Source: Buxus sempervirens
Lineage: Eukaryota; Streptophyta; Magnoliopsida; Buxales; Buxaceae
Direction: 5' to 3'
Assembly (NCBI GenBank): GCA_947561395.2
Contig: OX387195.1
Span: forward strand, 4,539,828 to 4,603,827
Length of the DNA stretch: 64,000 bases
Of the stretch, positions 1-12,123 are shown one piece after another (within the stretch, counting starts at the first letter, position 1; each line of letters starts with the position of its first letter). Made by a program: the position numbers and the translations under genes. The notes under the pieces were generated by a model. The model ran no database searches. It had not been told where the DNA came from and was given only the letters and a program-made list of their open reading frames with translations.

Positions 1-841
1 CCCTATCCGGGACCCTCCGTGTCTCTGTGCCGCTCGGCTGTGCTCTAACTCTGCTCTGCTCAGTCCCTGAATCTCTAATCTCTCTCTCAACTCGCAGAGC
101 TCTCCCCACTAAATCTGAGTATCTGGTGCACATCAGCACCGAGACCATGCGCCTGATGTCTGCCCTCAGTCCTCTCTCGAAATGCTGGGTGCGCCTCTGC
201 TCATCATGCACTATATGGTGAGCAAATCGAGAAAGAACCGCAAACCGAGCCTCGTACTGTGCTACGGTCAAGGATCCCTGAGAGATATCCATGAACTCTC
301 TCTCCTTCTGCAACCTCACCTCTGCAGAAAAATACTGCTCATAAAAGACCTGCCTAAACTGGTCCCAAGTCATCTGGATCCCATCTACCGCCTGCCTCCG
401 TAATGACTGCCACCAATGCTGTGCCTCGCCCTCTAGGGTGAAGGTAGCCAATCTCACCCTCCGGTCCTCTGGACAGTCCATCGTATCAAACATGCGCTCC
501 ACTCTAGCTACCCAGCTCTCCGCCTCCAACGGATCTGGAACTCCATAAAACGGCGGGGCAGTCAGCTTTCTGAACTGATCAATGTCCCTCAAGGACAACT
601 CCTCTCTCACCCGCTGCTGATCCACCGCAGCTCCATGACAATTTCGCTGGCCATTACCATTCCCAGTCTGACTCATCCTTTCCTCCCTCTCCATCGCAAG
701 GAGGTGGGCAAGCGAGCCAACCGCAGCCCAAATGTCCTCTACTGGTGGTGGGGCTCCCCGTGGTGGTGCAGGTGGCTGCTCCTGTGGTACATCCCTCTCT
801 GGACAATCCACAGTCCTCGCACGTCTGCCTCTACCGGCCAT
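1..841 (-). CDS. gag: gag of Tekay/Del-like Ty3/gypsy element, partial (runs off left edge)
   Basis: The reading frame opens at an ATG at 841 on the minus strand and stays open to base 1, about 280 codons, so the 3' end lies outside the window. It has an Arg/Pro-rich start (MAGRGRRAR), a PPP-rich segment, then a Retrotrans_gag core with WVARVERMFDTMDCPED, then HWWQSLRRQA and TWDQFRQVFYEQYF. This is the capsid-type domain of plant chromoviruses. Gag would form the cytoplasmic virus-like particle. The start lies about 140 bases downstream of the primer binding site of the LTR at 996-3476, the expected place for a first ORF. No stop or frameshift is seen, so this copy may be young. Lineage rests on LTR ends and gag type. 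Confidence 0.85.
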   Translation of the reverse strand, partial: MAGRGRRARTVDCPERDVPQEQPPAPPRGAPPPVEDIWAAVGSLAHLLAMEREERMSQTGNGNGQRNCHGAAVDQQRVREELSLRDIDQFRKLTAPPFYGVPDPLEAESWVARVERMFDTMDCPEDRRVRLATFTLEGEAQHWWQSLRRQAVDGIQMTWDQFRQVFYEQYFSAEVRLQKEREFMDISQGSLTVAQYEARFAVLSRFAHHIVHDEQRRTQHFERGLRADIRRMVSVLMCTRYSDLVGRALRVEREIRDSGTEQSRVRAQPSGTETRRVPDR

Positions 842-980
842 GTATACCTGTAAGCACAAAATACCACATTAGTTAAGAACTCTCTTCTAAACCTCATGGT
901 CTTATCTAGCGTACGCACAACATTTCCCCAGGGTTTTCTATGGTCATACTACCTAAACCTCAAATTTTTCAAGCTTAAGT

Positions 981-991
981 CTCTGATACCA
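981..991 (-). other. Primer binding site, tRNA-iMet type
   Basis: On the minus strand TGGTATCAGAG starts four bases after the LTR end (...GGCGTTACA). This is complementary to the 3' end of initiator tRNA-Met. It fixes the orientation: the LTR at 996-3476 is the 5' LTR and the body runs to the left, out of the window. Confidence 0.8.
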
Positions 992-1587
992 TCTCTGTAA
1001 CGCCCCGGATCCGTGTTGTTCATTAAAGATATAACACGTCTCACGGAGGTTAGGCAAGGATCGTTAATCAATTTATGATCGCTGGATAATCATACATCTA
1101 CAACTTAACAGAGTGCACATTTCCATTTATGCAAAATTGTAACATTTAAACTGAACTGAAATCATATGGTTCATCCCCAATTACTTTAATACATCTCAAT
1201 TAATTCAAGTTCTCAAATTCGGAACAGATAACCTACAAGTCTAAGGAAGGTAATAGTAGTCTTCCTCCCTATATGCCTCAGCAGGATCTACCCCAGTAAT
1301 CACCTCACCACGAGTATCTGAAAAAATAGAACAACAACATAGTGAGATACGAATATCTCAGTGAGTAGCACATGCATGCAGAAATAGTTGAATCCCATTT
1401 TAAAACTATGCATCGACAACACTACAATACGTTTAAATAGCCAACATCAATTTCCCAAGTTCAAATCAAACAAATCACATCTCAGTTAAGTACAATAACA
1501 CATCGATTGGTCAATGTCATGACTATCGTTTGGTTGATAAATTAAACATGCCAAGTAGACACTCCACACCTCCATGTACACAGTTCC

Positions 1588-1701
1588 GGCCTACTCAGGG
1601 TTTCGGATACTCTGAAATGACGGCCTACTCAGGGTTTCGTCATCCAATGCAGGCCTACTCCCCGGGTTTCTGCATTGACAACCAGGCCTACTCAGGGTTT
1701 C
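1588..1701 (-). repeat. Four short repeats GGCCTACTCAGGGTTTC inside the LTR
   Basis: The unit, one copy slightly changed (CTCCCCGGGTTTC), recurs every 25-35 bases. The same array is present in the solo LTR at 33973-34089, so it is a fixed part of this LTR family. Confidence 0.85.
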
Positions 1702-2325
1702 TGGCTGCTCTACACCGGTCGTGGCAACACACAAAGCCATGCAATTCCAACAACCAACAATAACATCACATTACTAAGCTTAAACATCTGGATCCAGGAC
1801 AAGCTAGACCAAAACAGTAAACATCGTATAATCTCGATTTCAATATCAAAACAAACCATTCATTTCCACATCATGTAATTACTCATCACAATTCATCACC
1901 TGTCCCTCTGGACCAAGCAGTACCTCAAGTACATTCAGTAATTTCTCATTTCCGTAACACAAGTCATATGAAAGTAAAACTCAATCCATTCATACCAAAG
2001 AAAACCTTTCAATACGTATAAAGTTTCCAACAAGTGAAACCAGAAATACAAGAACTTCTCAATCAAAACAGTGTATAGAACAAGGAAAAGTAACTGGTAA
2101 CTCTTACTAGTTTGGTGTCCGGCACAATACTCATAAGTAACCTAAACCCAACTTAAAAACTCTTAAGAGGTTCACAAATTTTTCCTCTATTAATTTCATA
2201 GGCAAAATGGTTTCCCAGGTTCCTAACCAAGTGAATAGTGAAGTGGTTTAACCCCTAAGAAGTGCAAATACTCTTGGTCAAATCAGAAATTCCATTTCGG
2301 TAAGCAAAATAGGTCTGCCGCTCAC

Positions 2326-2580
2326 CTATCGAGGTGGGCGCGAGGTGAGCGCCGGTCGGCGGTGAAGAAAACGGGCAAAATCGACCTGCCGCTCACCCGA
2401 CGCTAGGTGAGCGCGAGATGAGCGCGAGATGGGCGTGAGGTGGGCGCGAGATTCGCGCGAGATGGGCGCCTTGTTTTCTACTTCGCGCGAGATGAGCGCG
2501 AGATGGGCGCGGGATCGGCGGTAGGTCATTTTTAACGGGGCGCCTACCTCCGAGGTGAACGCCGGTGAGCGCGAGGTGAG
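2326..2580 (-). repeat. CpG-rich short-motif repeat block in LTR
   Basis: Reiterated GAGATGAGCGCGAGATGGGCGC units form the only CpG-dense stretch of an otherwise AT-rich LTR. The block has its counterpart at 33050-33355 in the solo LTR, where one 41-bp unit is duplicated. Function is unknown; an enhancer role is an inference from similar blocks in the other LTR families here. Confidence 0.75.
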
Positions 2581-3476
2581 CGGATACCCCCTGTGGTTTT
2601 CATTTCTCTGTTATTTTGAGATCTACATGACTGGCCGGTTTGTGAAGGTCTGTAACTACTCCAGTACACTCCTAATACTCCCAGAAGACTTCCCAACCAT
2701 ATTTGAAATTAATCTAAACACTTTCATTTTCAATTAAAACTTCAATCCGGAGACTCTGTTCATGTAACTTTCCGAAAAACCAGCAAAACCAGAAAACATC
2801 ATACTATCACTTAATATACAAACCATGCATCAGAATAAGCTCGAGAAAACACAAAACACAAAACCCAGTTGTAAAACAGTGCTACTCACCTGAGTGTGCT
2901 TATTCCCGAATGATAAAACCCCGGCCGATCACCTCTCGGCCACGCGCGCGAATGAAAAATCTATCGAAACTAATCTTCTCGAGCAGAGAGAAATAACCCA
3001 AGGAACTTCAGCTCCGAACTCCTTCTTCCAGCACTTGCGATATATGGTTCTTCACGAACGGAAGCCTAGTCGCCCTCCAGCCGAAATCGCCAATTCTCCT
3101 TATGTCCAGAGTTAACGAAAATGTTTCCGAAATTATGCTAAGCGTATTCTCATAAACCCGAACCCTACTTTCCATTTTAGTCCACTCACTTGTTACATAA
3201 TCGCTCGAATACTCTCCCATTTCCTTGATCCTATGCATGCTCGCCCACCGAAGATACTACATGTTAAGCATCTATTCGTGTTAATAACCACATAACTACA
3301 CCTTAATAATACCAATGATAATACTACGATTTTTCGGAAAAATGGCTATATAACGCCTGTACATATGAGTATGGGCTAAGCCCTCAAACCACAAAATAAC
3401 CTGATAAACACAGTTTATACATCAAAATAAATAACTAAATAAACAAATAAATACTCACAAAATTCAGGGTCTTACA

Positions 3477-5019
3477 CGACCAATCGCTATACCACCGTGC
3501 GGCTTAGGTGCAGTGCTACTAATGATACTCAAGCCCCATGCAACGCAGCTTAGACAAGAACCGTAGTCACTGACTTATTGCACACGTACCCATCAGAGTT
3601 GTCATGTACCACCAGCATGTAGCACCAAAATCAATACATGGAAATGGTCGCTTATCCACATGTACAGGGAATCACCAGCGGCTCACCGGGGTGTCCCTCC
3701 AGACATAAGACATTCCCAAACAAACCAACTTGCAAAGGAAGCGCGCTCGCACAAGGGAGAAACTCAACCCAAATGAAATATCCCTTAGCTATCTAGCCAC
3801 AACTATGGATCCATAACCAGCTATGCCCACTAGACTCCAAATATCCCTAAAGTCTAATAATTCTATAAAGGTTGGTGCCTAGCGGCATATAAAGAGAAAA
3901 TCCAACATTTCCTTCAATATTCGGGTTAACTGAGTTGAACTTATGATCTGAATTCTCTTTATGTATTTATCTGGTTTCTAGTGTAATTTAGAGATGTTCT
4001 GGTAATGAAATAATAGGTCAAATCTTCCAAATACTAGATTTCACAGTTTCATACAAAGTTTGGCAACTAGTGTCCTAAATATCTCCCTAATTTATTTTTT
4101 CTGTAAAACAGGGAATTTTATAAATTATTTTGGTCTTTAAACATCTTAATTAATGATTAAAATTGACTAAAAATAGTTTGGAATTGAATCAGGATTTGAA
4201 ATTACGAAATTTTGTATTTTCTGCACAGAGCGCCTAAGATCGCCTAGGATCGCCCCGGCGGTCTAAGGTAAGTGGTAGTTCAATTTATGTCACCGACGAT
4301 AAGTCGTCTAGCGATCTCAGGCGGTCTCAAAATTTGTACTAGCGCCTAAGAGCGCTGAGGATCGCCGATTACAATCGAGTTGGTGGTCTCTCAAAAACGA
4401 TCAGAAACAGTTTAAAAATGTGATTTTTCACGTCCAAGATCATTCTAACATACATATAATATTGTTATCAAACTAAATACATGAATATATCATATAAAAA
4501 CATGCTTTGGAGATTAAACACACGTAAATCCAAAAACGAACAATCAAACGGTGTCACCTACCTCTTACGGTTGTCCCCTCTTCTTCTCTTCCAAAACAAT
4601 ACTATCACACTCCCTTTTGGTTGCAGAAAACCTTGGAACAGTGAAAGACTCGGCCCTTCTCTCCTTCCTTCTTCTTCTTCCTCAGTCGTTCTCGGTCGTT
4701 TCTGTCTTGCGGTTGTCGAATACGAACAAGTATTCCAAACGTATAAGATTAGGGTAATAAACAAGTATTTATATCCCTCTGATCCCATGTAGCTCACTTA
4801 CAAGTTTTCCTATGCACACTGCCCAATCAGAATACAACAACTTAAAATATGAATCATACCTTGATAACTTATGATCGGACGGTCGGATCTGCGTCCAACT
4901 CTGGATCTCCACTATTTATATTATCCCCTACATTAATAAAATATTTCCATCAATTAAAATTTCCAAAGATATTATTTATTAATTTATTATATTATTTAAG
5001 GAAAATTCGAGGTTTTACA
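3477..5019 (-). mobile_element. Partial LTR of another gypsy-type element, minus strand, cut by the Tekay insertion
   Basis: Its right boundary reads, on the minus strand, TGTAAAACCTCGAATTTTCC, the same pattern as the Tekay LTR start (TGTAAGACCCTGAATTTTG). GCTAC at 5020-5024 would be its target site. The left part is interrupted at 3477 by the Tekay-like element, so the LTR 3' end should lie left of the window. Repeated GCGCCTAAGATCGCC-like motifs sit at 4228-4365. The several short ORFs inside are not supported as genes. Confidence 0.55.
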
Positions 5020-5507
5020 GCTACTATGAAGTTGTCATGGAAGAAAGGAAGAATTTTCGAGTTCTTGATGGTTGATGGAAGCAAAATTATTAGCCCTGCC
5101 ACAAATTTTCCAAGGAGAGAAGATCATGGTAAAAGAGCATGAGTTTCAAGTGGATTTTTACTTGTTACTGGTCGAAGCATGTAATATCACTTTGGGAGTT
5201 TGCCAAGATGTGGGTGAAATTCTCCTTTCATGTTCAATTGGTTGAAATGAAGGGGAAAAATTTTCTTGGAAAAGACAAGGGAATAAAGAGAATTATAAGA
5301 AGTAAGAGGGCTGGTTAGGTTTGGTCTCTACACTTTGGCTTAAAGCAAAAGGAATTGGGTTGCACAAACACAAGGTTACAAGGGCTTTTGACCGAATTTC
5401 ATGGGCTATTTGAAGAACCAACAAACTTGCCTCCTAATCAACCCACAACCACAAGATTCCTTTAACTTTCATTTGCTACCCCATTTTGTTGATGACCACA
5501 TCACTAC
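5020..5507 (+). pseudogene. Decayed Ty3/gypsy pol, protease to RT start
   Basis: Frame-broken translation shows retroviral-protease-like text (EHEFQVDFYLLLVEACNITLGV near 5128-5195), then LLTEFHGLFEEPTNLPP near 5385-5430, which matches the linker before RT in plant chromoviruses. Stops and frameshifts are frequent. The coding sense continues across the solo LTR at 5508-9045 into 9046-9120, and across the CACTA element into 12124-12480, so these are three pieces of one old pol gene. Confidence 0.7.
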
Positions 5508-6128
5508 TATGAGATCCCTAATTTTTAGTAAATAAATAAATAAAAAGAAATCAAATATTAATATTTGGAAAGAGAATGATTTTATTTGAAACGATTGGAG
5601 ATTGAACATATATTATAATGATTTGGAGAAGTCTTCATTAATTTAGGATACCTAATTGATCCAAAATAATGAGGATATTAAATCTGGAAATTTTGGAAGA
5701 AAGTTAATGGTTAAATATGACCAAATTAAAGAAAAGGGTATTTTGGTCATTTTAAAATTAGCAAAAATAATAAATTATTTAATTAATGATTATTGAACTT
5801 GAGGAATTAAGTTAGACCTAAGTTAGGTTTGATTTGGATATAAAAAGTGAGATTCATAGCTTAATAAGTGAGAAAATGGCATATTGGTAATTATGTTTAA
5901 TATGGAGCCTTAAGTTGAGGAAAAAGAGGAGTTTTTGGGTGTTTTAATAATATTTTAAAATAGGGGAATTAATTAGCACGAAAATTAATTATATTAGGAG
6001 TTTCTTTTATGGGATTCTTAAAAGAAGAATTAGAAATAAGAGATAAGATAAGAAAGTTTTCCAAATAAAATTAGGAATCCTAGTTGGAAGGTTTCATAAT
6101 CCAATTAAGACTTGTATTTGGGTGAGAC

Positions 6129-6137
6129 TATAAAAGG
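6129..6137 (+). promoter_or_regulatory. Candidate TATA box of the solo LTR
   Basis: TATAAAAGG lies about 620 bases into the LTR in its sense orientation. No other canonical TATA is seen nearby. No test of activity is possible from sequence. Confidence 0.45.
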
Positions 6138-6739
6138 AAGGCTTTAGGGAAGATTTGGGGTTTCTTACTAATTGAACATGTGGAGAAAAGACGAGAAAAA
6201 CGTACTCATAAAGGGAGGAAAATATAGAGAGAGAAAGTAAGACACTTTTTAGAGAAATACATGCTGCAGAAAATTTCGACCAGCAATCATCAAACTGAGA
6301 TTTAGAGCAATTCAACCGTTAGATTGGCCTCAAATTTGGAGGTTTTGTTCCTGACTAATAGTTCTTCAATCTGAACGGTAGAGATTTGATTTGGAGATCC
6401 CTAGAGTGGTGCGATAACAACATAACATGACTGCACCTTGAGGTTTAGTGAAGAAGAGAGATTTCACATTCTTGAGGCAAGTAGTAACCCTTATAAAAAT
6501 ATTTTATGTTTTCCGGATTAATCGCCAAACCGTATTTTGAGTGGATTGATTGGATGAATTTGGATATGCTTGATGGATTAAATATGGTTAGATTAAAAAT
6601 TTATGAGAATTGTTAATCTTGTTTAGTATGGATTATTGTTAAGTTTTGATTAAGAATACTTGTGAATTCATGTTTTGATGTATTTAGAATGATCTAGTAT
6701 ATTTTAAAGATGATACTATATGATTTAGAAGTGATTTGG

Positions 6740-7345
6740 GGACCCACATCCAGACTGACCCACACTAGGATCCATTTCATAAATGGGTCTCGGGTCACTT
6801 GATTAAATACCCATGGGCCAAGTCCAAGCCCGATGGGCCTTAAAAACTTAAACCCACTCAATTAAATTGCATATCTAATTAACTTCAAAATTAAATGACC
6901 AAATCCAATAAGGGTTACCCAATAACCCTAATGGGCCATGGGCTTGACTTAAAGCCCAACTTTGCAACCAATGGGCCTTCCAACAGGGCCCACATCCGAC
7001 CCACTTCATGTAAATGGCTAAAAAGATAAAAATGAATAAAAGGGCCTTACACCTGCAAAGGTCCCTACCAGACTTAATCTAATACATGCTGGGCTAGGAT
7101 TAGGGTGAGACTGAGTTGACTTGAACCAGGGAAATCCGAGGGACCCGTCAACCGACGGGGCGGACCAGGGTGTTTTCGGACTTCCCCGGACCGTAACTGA
7201 GAACTTAACCAGGATCTCTAAAAAGCCGCAGACCATCCTAGTAGACCTGTATAGACACCCAGGTGTCTGCCTGCACCCCATTAGGCAGTGGCGACTCCAA
7301 TACCTTCCCATTTTTAGTGCGGCACCTCGCAGAACGCACGCACAC
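6740..7345 (+). repeat. Tat-type LTR 3'-end fragment nested in the solo LTR
   Basis: It shares the ordered text 'gggcccac ... caccaggg... ggtgtctgcctgcacccca ... gtggcgactcc ... cgcacgcaca' with the Tat LTR ends at 42870-43220, 43880-44180 (reverse) and 60220-60586. The end at 7344 (CGCACGCACA) matches the LTR ends there. The 5' part is missing and no clean TSD was found, so this is a truncated copy. Confidence 0.6.
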
Positions 7346-8104
7346 CAAGCGCCTAAGATACAGCTCGAGCACCATCCCAAGCGACCAAAACTTGAGTTGA
7401 ATTTTCTTCAAGTGCCTGACATAGCGCCCGTCAACGCTCGAGCGCCCACTAACTGATTTTTAGGAATTTTGCTTTTTGACCTAGTTTTTTATTCTAAACT
7501 TGTTTTTGGGAAATTCCAACTCATGTATCAATTAGATTAGGGTATTTTAAGAGTATTTGCACTGGCCTAAACATTATTCGGATTTTCATAAAGAATTTGG
7601 GTATGTTTTGGTGAAAAAGAGATTCTGGATTTTTGGTGGATTTGGAGGTTTGAATGGGTATCACTTTTGCTTTAAACATACTAGATAGTTGTATCTTAGT
7701 TGGGTTTTGACCTCTGTATATCTGTTATGAATGTATTTCTTTGTTTGACATATTTTAGCATGGATTTGGTATATTTTTCCACATCTATGACGTGGTTTGG
7801 TGCTCACATGAACATTGATTGATTTCCTTGGGTTTTCTATACATGTATTGGATGTTTAAATATGTTTTACTTCTGAGTTGGTATTTGAGTTACTATTGGC
7901 ATGAAATTGGGCTTGGAATTAAATATGCAAATATTTATTAACTATATGGTGGGTATGATTGGATGTAGATTATTGTATCTTGTGGAAGGTTCTTCTTTTA
8001 TTCTTGCAGGTATCCTTAGCCAATTATTAGCCTACACGTGAGTCGTTATCAGCGATGTACTTACCCAAGTAATGGCATACATGTTAGCCGTTATCGACCG
8101 TGTT

Positions 8105-8390
8105 CATCCATCATGCCGCAACAGCCTTTATAGCCTTGTATTTGAGCTACCTAGTTGGTACGCACCTAGCTATCTATGTAGCAGTGCTCATCACCTTGTC
8201 GCAACAACCCTTATGGCCTTGTATTTGAGCCACCTAGTTGGCACTCACCTAGCTATCTATGTAGCAGTGCTCATCACCTTGCCGCAACAGCCTTTATGGC
8301 CTTGTATTTGAGCCACCTAGCTAGTTGGCACACACCTAGCTATCTATGTAGCAGTGCTCATCACCTTGCAGTCATTTAATGGCCTTGAAG
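8105..8390 (+). repeat. Three-and-a-bit tandem repeats of about 85 bp in the solo LTR
   Basis: Each unit contains CACCTAGCTATCTATG, then TAGCAGTGCTCATCACCTTG, then CCTTATGGCCTTGTATTTGAG. Units differ by a few bases and one CTAG insertion. An open frame through them is a by-product of the repeat. Confidence 0.85.
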
Positions 8391-9045
8391 TAACGATAAA
8401 GGTAAAGTTAAGCCATTTAATTAATGGCACAGGTAAAGGATTTGAGTGAATATTGATATGCATGATATGTAACTATTTTTTGGATGCTTTGTATGATAAA
8501 TCCCCATGTGATTGATGATATTATGAATGAATCTCTTGTGCTTGATGCTACTATGATTGATTGATTGGTTTTATTGAAGGGTTTTCCGTGATCTCATATG
8601 TATGATTCAAAGAAAATTTATCATTGGATTTTCTTAGCATGCTGTTACTACTTGCTGAGATTTTATATCTCATCCTTATTTTCAAATGTTTTGTTTAGGT
8701 ATCATTGGAGACCGTCACGAAATAGAAGGCTAGCGAGTTTTGAGGACTTAGAGATTTTAAAGGTTATTAGTTGAGTTATTGATATAGGAGTTTATTTCTT
8801 TCTAAGAGTAATAGTGGGAGGTCTAATAGAGTGTTTTAAGAGATAGTGAGTTCTAGTTGCCTTTTTGTATTTGAAGAACTTGATGTAATCATATTTTGAG
8901 GATTTAAATGAAATAAAGAGAAGTTTCTTAGCACATTCTGAATTACCTTATTTCCTTTATGCTTATGTACTTAATTGTTTTGTTATCATTCAAGTAATGC
9001 CTTGATCCGTTGGAAAAAAAAAACTACCGGATCCGAGGCATTACA

Positions 9046-9120
9046 ACTACCCCTAGTATCAAAAAATTGAAATGGAAAGGTTGGCATAGAGGTCACTAAA
9101 ATCCAAGGGGATCAAGCCAG
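9046..9120 (+). pseudogene. Gypsy pol fragment, RT N-terminal region
   Basis: It reads YQKIEMERLA*RSLKSKGIKP, matching the start of the plant gypsy RT domain. It lies exactly between the solo LTR and the CACTA element and continues in frame at 12124 (ASTCTYSS). Confidence 0.7.
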
Positions 9121-10163
9121 CACTACAAAAAAATTGGTAATTTAGCAACGGGAGACAAGCGGCTTTTAGCAGCGCTCCTTAGGTGACCTTCGCTAAGAGC
9201 CATATATCATATTTTTCAAAAAGCACTCAACATCGATCTCTTTAGTCTCTCTATCTCTCTCACTCTTCCATTTCTGTTCTATCTCTTTTTCTCTCTGCAA
9301 ACTCCTTCCCAATCTTTCATCTCTCCAAATCTCTTTCTCTTATCTGTAGTCTCACTCTCCCTTTCGTGTTTTCTACCACAAGAGCAACCTAGGTTTCGAT
9401 GTTTGGATGAATCTTCAAATTTAAAGTGTTATATGACATTTGCATTCAGAGGTATGTTTCGATTTCTGGATGAAACCTCAATTGATTTCATAGATTTGTG
9501 GATTCGATTTCTAGAATCCTTCTGGATCGACTTGAGCTGATCATTATGTGATTCTTTCACTGCATCTTTACTCAATCCTTCACCTCCTCGAACATCTTCA
9601 TCAATCAGTCCTCGAACAAAGAATAAGGATAAATCGACTTGGAGGTCGTGAAATTTCGGGCAAAATCATCAAACATACAAAGTTCATCATCAAAGCTTGA
9701 GGACGAACACACCAAATCCTTTGCAATTTGATCTTCTCTCTAACACACTCTTAATCCTTGTATTAATTTTGAGTTCTGTCTATAATGTTTTTCAGGTTGA
9801 ATGCCCTAAGTATTTTGGACCTTGTATGGCACGACAAAGGAAGCACTATCCACATGTAGAGATTTTTCACAATCCAGAATTAGGTGTCTCCTAGATTTAC
9901 TTTTCCTATTATTTCTACTAGGGATTCAGTATTTTCCTATTATTTATTTTCGCCTTGCCTCCTTGTCAAGCAGGCAAGGAGAATCACAGATAAGAGGTAA
10001 GATAGACTACAAGAAGATGCTTTCCTGTCCATTAATTTTCTCTGGACCAGCATATCCATTTACGTCACAATCGTTGTTGTAATTAGAAAGAATTCATTGT
10101 TCAGGATGACAGTGTTTCTAGATTTTCTTTCTACGAGACCTCATTACTTGTGAGACTATGCTT

Positions 10164-10208
10164 ACTATCTAAAAAAATTTTTTTTTCTTTTTTTTTTTTT
10201 TTTTTTTT
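10164..10208 (+). repeat. Poly-T tract
   Basis: The tract has only a few interruptions and lies in the interior of the CACTA element. It could be an intron pyrimidine tract or the poly-A trace of a reverse-transcribed insert on the other strand; no TSD was identified. Confidence 0.7.
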
Positions 10209-10343
10209 GAGTGAGCCATTATCGTTTCAAGTTTTTGTTGACCTAAAATATTATAAACATATTATTTATTCCATAATATGCAATGCATTCATGGATGATG
10301 TGTGGCAATGGTAGTGGTGTGTAAGTTGTGATGATGATTTTAG

Positions 10344-11504
10344 GCAATTCTTCTATGCATTCTATTATGATAAGAAAGCTGCCAATGAACCAGAGGTTTG
10401 TGATTAATTCATTTTTGGTTTGTTTTATGGATTCTGTGGGTTTTAATTGATGGGCGTTTGGTTTGTTGCGATGGGTTGCAAGGTTCTTTCATTGATTTTG
10501 GAGCAATCTCTTCATCCCGATATATGGAATTGTCAAGCAGGTAAGCTTTTTACACCCCCTCCTCTCTAATGTTGGTCTTCAAAAGATCTCATATTGCATA
10601 ATCTTGATTTGAAAATGCTCTTTGATGCTAAATCTTCCACATTTTATCTTCGTTTTCTGTCGTTTAATTTTATTATATATCAATTTTTCTCATCAATTTG
10701 CTGGACATGTAGGATACTTTTTGCGATCTCTCTAAGGGAGGGAAAGAATCATTCCTCTAACCAAAATGAACCAGTATGTCATGAGTTAAAACTGCATTAA
10801 TTTCCACTTAATTGAAGGAAATGTCCCTCCATACTAAGGGATATATTCAATTATATGGCATATTTATTTCTTAATATTTACTTTGTTTCCCAGTAGCTAG
10901 CTTAGGTTTGTTGTAGGCTATTTTTAATAGATGGTTGCCTGAAAAGTTAAGTAGATATAAATATTGCAAATTTTCCTTTCTTTTTTAACATCTTAAAACT
11001 TTATTGCAATATTTTGCATTGATGTAGGTTCAGTAATCGAATTGGTTAAATAGAACTGTCATTTGCCACATCAAATATTCCGTTGTGTACTTGTGTGCGC
11101 ACGTGCACATAGTTAAATGAAAGTAATTTCTGCAGCATGGTTTCTCTGATGTGGTTTATGAGATCTGCAGGTAACTCCGGCTAGTATTGAACCCTCAGCA
11201 ATGGAAAGTAGAAAATCCTTTGAGCAGATAGGAAGCAATGACTAGGTTTGGATGGGTTACAAAAACATGTCTTGAGTGGAACATGGATTTACAACTTGCT
11301 AGCATGAGAAATATTTTTTGTATGACTAAATATGCTTGGCTTTTCTGTTGTATTTTGCAGAAAACTCATGGTTACTTCAGAGTTTTAACTGAAGGAATTG
11401 AGAATCCTTTTATATTGGTAAATAATTTCAACATTTACCAGGATGCTTTGAGCAATAGTTGCATCCCAATGCTTCAGCAGAAGAGCAACCAGAGTCGGAT
11501 ATGA
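10344..11504 (+). pseudogene. Captured host-gene exons inside the CACTA element (unidentified)
   Basis: An exon at 10344-10395 (after TTTTAG, before GTTTGT) reads QFFYAFYYDKKAANEPE. It joins in phase to 10483-10540 (after GCAAG, before GTAAGC), VLSLILEQSLHPDIWNCQA. Further exon-like pieces are near 11171-11244 (VTPASIEPSAMESRKSFEQ) and 11438-11504, ending QSRI and a stop. A CT-rich leader (9235-9360) precedes them. I do not recognise the parent gene. Splice-site spacing and frame agreement suggest transduplication of a host gene rather than transposon coding sequence. Confidence 0.5.
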
Positions 11505-12123
11505 GTGATAAAAGAGTTTTTACAGTTTGACACTTCTGGAGTTCCTGTCTTAATTACCTTAACAATGGTGATCGGAATTTGGATTTTGGTTATGTTTGTT
11601 TTACTAATTTGTACATGTAAAATCAATTTTATTGTCTTCCTTGTTTTTTCCTAATATTTGCCTTTGCCTATTCTTCTCTTTCATGTGTTGATACAACAGG
11701 ACATAATGGCAGTCTCCATTTCTACTATTATAAAAATGGACAGTTTCATGAGCTGGTCAAACAAAGGACTTGTTGTGGGTGTGCGCACGGGGTCACGTGA
11801 AATTTTTAGGGTGGGGTAAGGGTGTAATTTGTGTGGGGGTGCGGGGTATAATTTGGTTGAAGCGTGAGGTGGGGCTCGTGGGAGAAGAACATGGAGGGGG
11901 CAGGACGGGTACAGGCAACGGGCAAGACTTTTTTTTTTTTTTTTTTGCGCAAAATGACCTTTTAGCGATGGGCTGCATAACCGCCGCAAATTCTGCTGCT
12001 GAAACTTTCAGCAACGGGCCATTCAGCGGCGAACAACTGTCGTATTGTAAATGATTTAGTGGCAGACTTTTATGCTTTTGCAGCGGTCTCTGCCCGCCGC
12101 TAAGATCATCCTCTTTTGTAGTG

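Larger units (their letters stand above)
996..3476 (-). mobile_element. 5' LTR of Tekay/Del-like gypsy element
   Basis: On the minus strand the LTR begins TGTAAGACCCTGAATTTTG and ends GGATCCGGGGCGTTACA, 2481 bp. It is nearly identical in inverted orientation to the solo LTR at 32157-34679. CGACC (3477-3481) is the flanking target site; its partner lies off the window. Internal landmarks are a CpG-rich block (2326-2580), four copies of GGCCTACTCAGGGTTTC (1588-1701) and a perfect stem-loop TGAGATA-CGAA-TATCTCA (1343-1360). Confidence 0.9.
5508..9045 (+). mobile_element. Solo LTR of an older Tekay-related family, TSD ACTAC
   Basis: The target duplication ACTAC is at 5503-5507 and 9046-9050. The LTR opens TATGAGATCCCTAATTTTT (first G of TGTGAG probably mutated) and closes GGATCCGAGGCATTACA, a CpG-decayed version of the Tekay LTR end. 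Removing 3538 bases rejoins the pol reading (HHYP / YQKIEMERL). TATAAAAGG at 6129-6137 is a candidate TATA box. A stem-loop TGAGAT-TTTAT-ATCTCA is at 8656-8672. A segment resembling Tat LTR 3' ends (6740-7345) looks like a nested fragment. Confidence 0.8.
9121..12123. mobile_element. Non-autonomous CACTA (En/Spm-type) transposon
   Basis: It starts CACTACAAAAAAATTGG and ends CCTCTTTTGTAGTG, giving CACTACAAAA/TTTTGTAGTG terminal inverted repeats. Subterminal GC-rich repeats with AGCAGCG/GCGGC motifs are at both ends (9145-9195, 11965-12105), as expected for transposase binding. The 3-bp flanks are CAG and CTG, one mismatch; removing the element with one copy restores an open gypsy RT reading. 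No transposase is encoded; the 3 kb interior holds exon-like captured sequence. Confidence 0.8.

Noticed and set aside
7018..7456. ORFs of 120 (minus) and 111 (plus) codons
   Set aside because: They cover the Tat LTR 3'-end box that recurs in non-coding copies at 43 and 60 kb.
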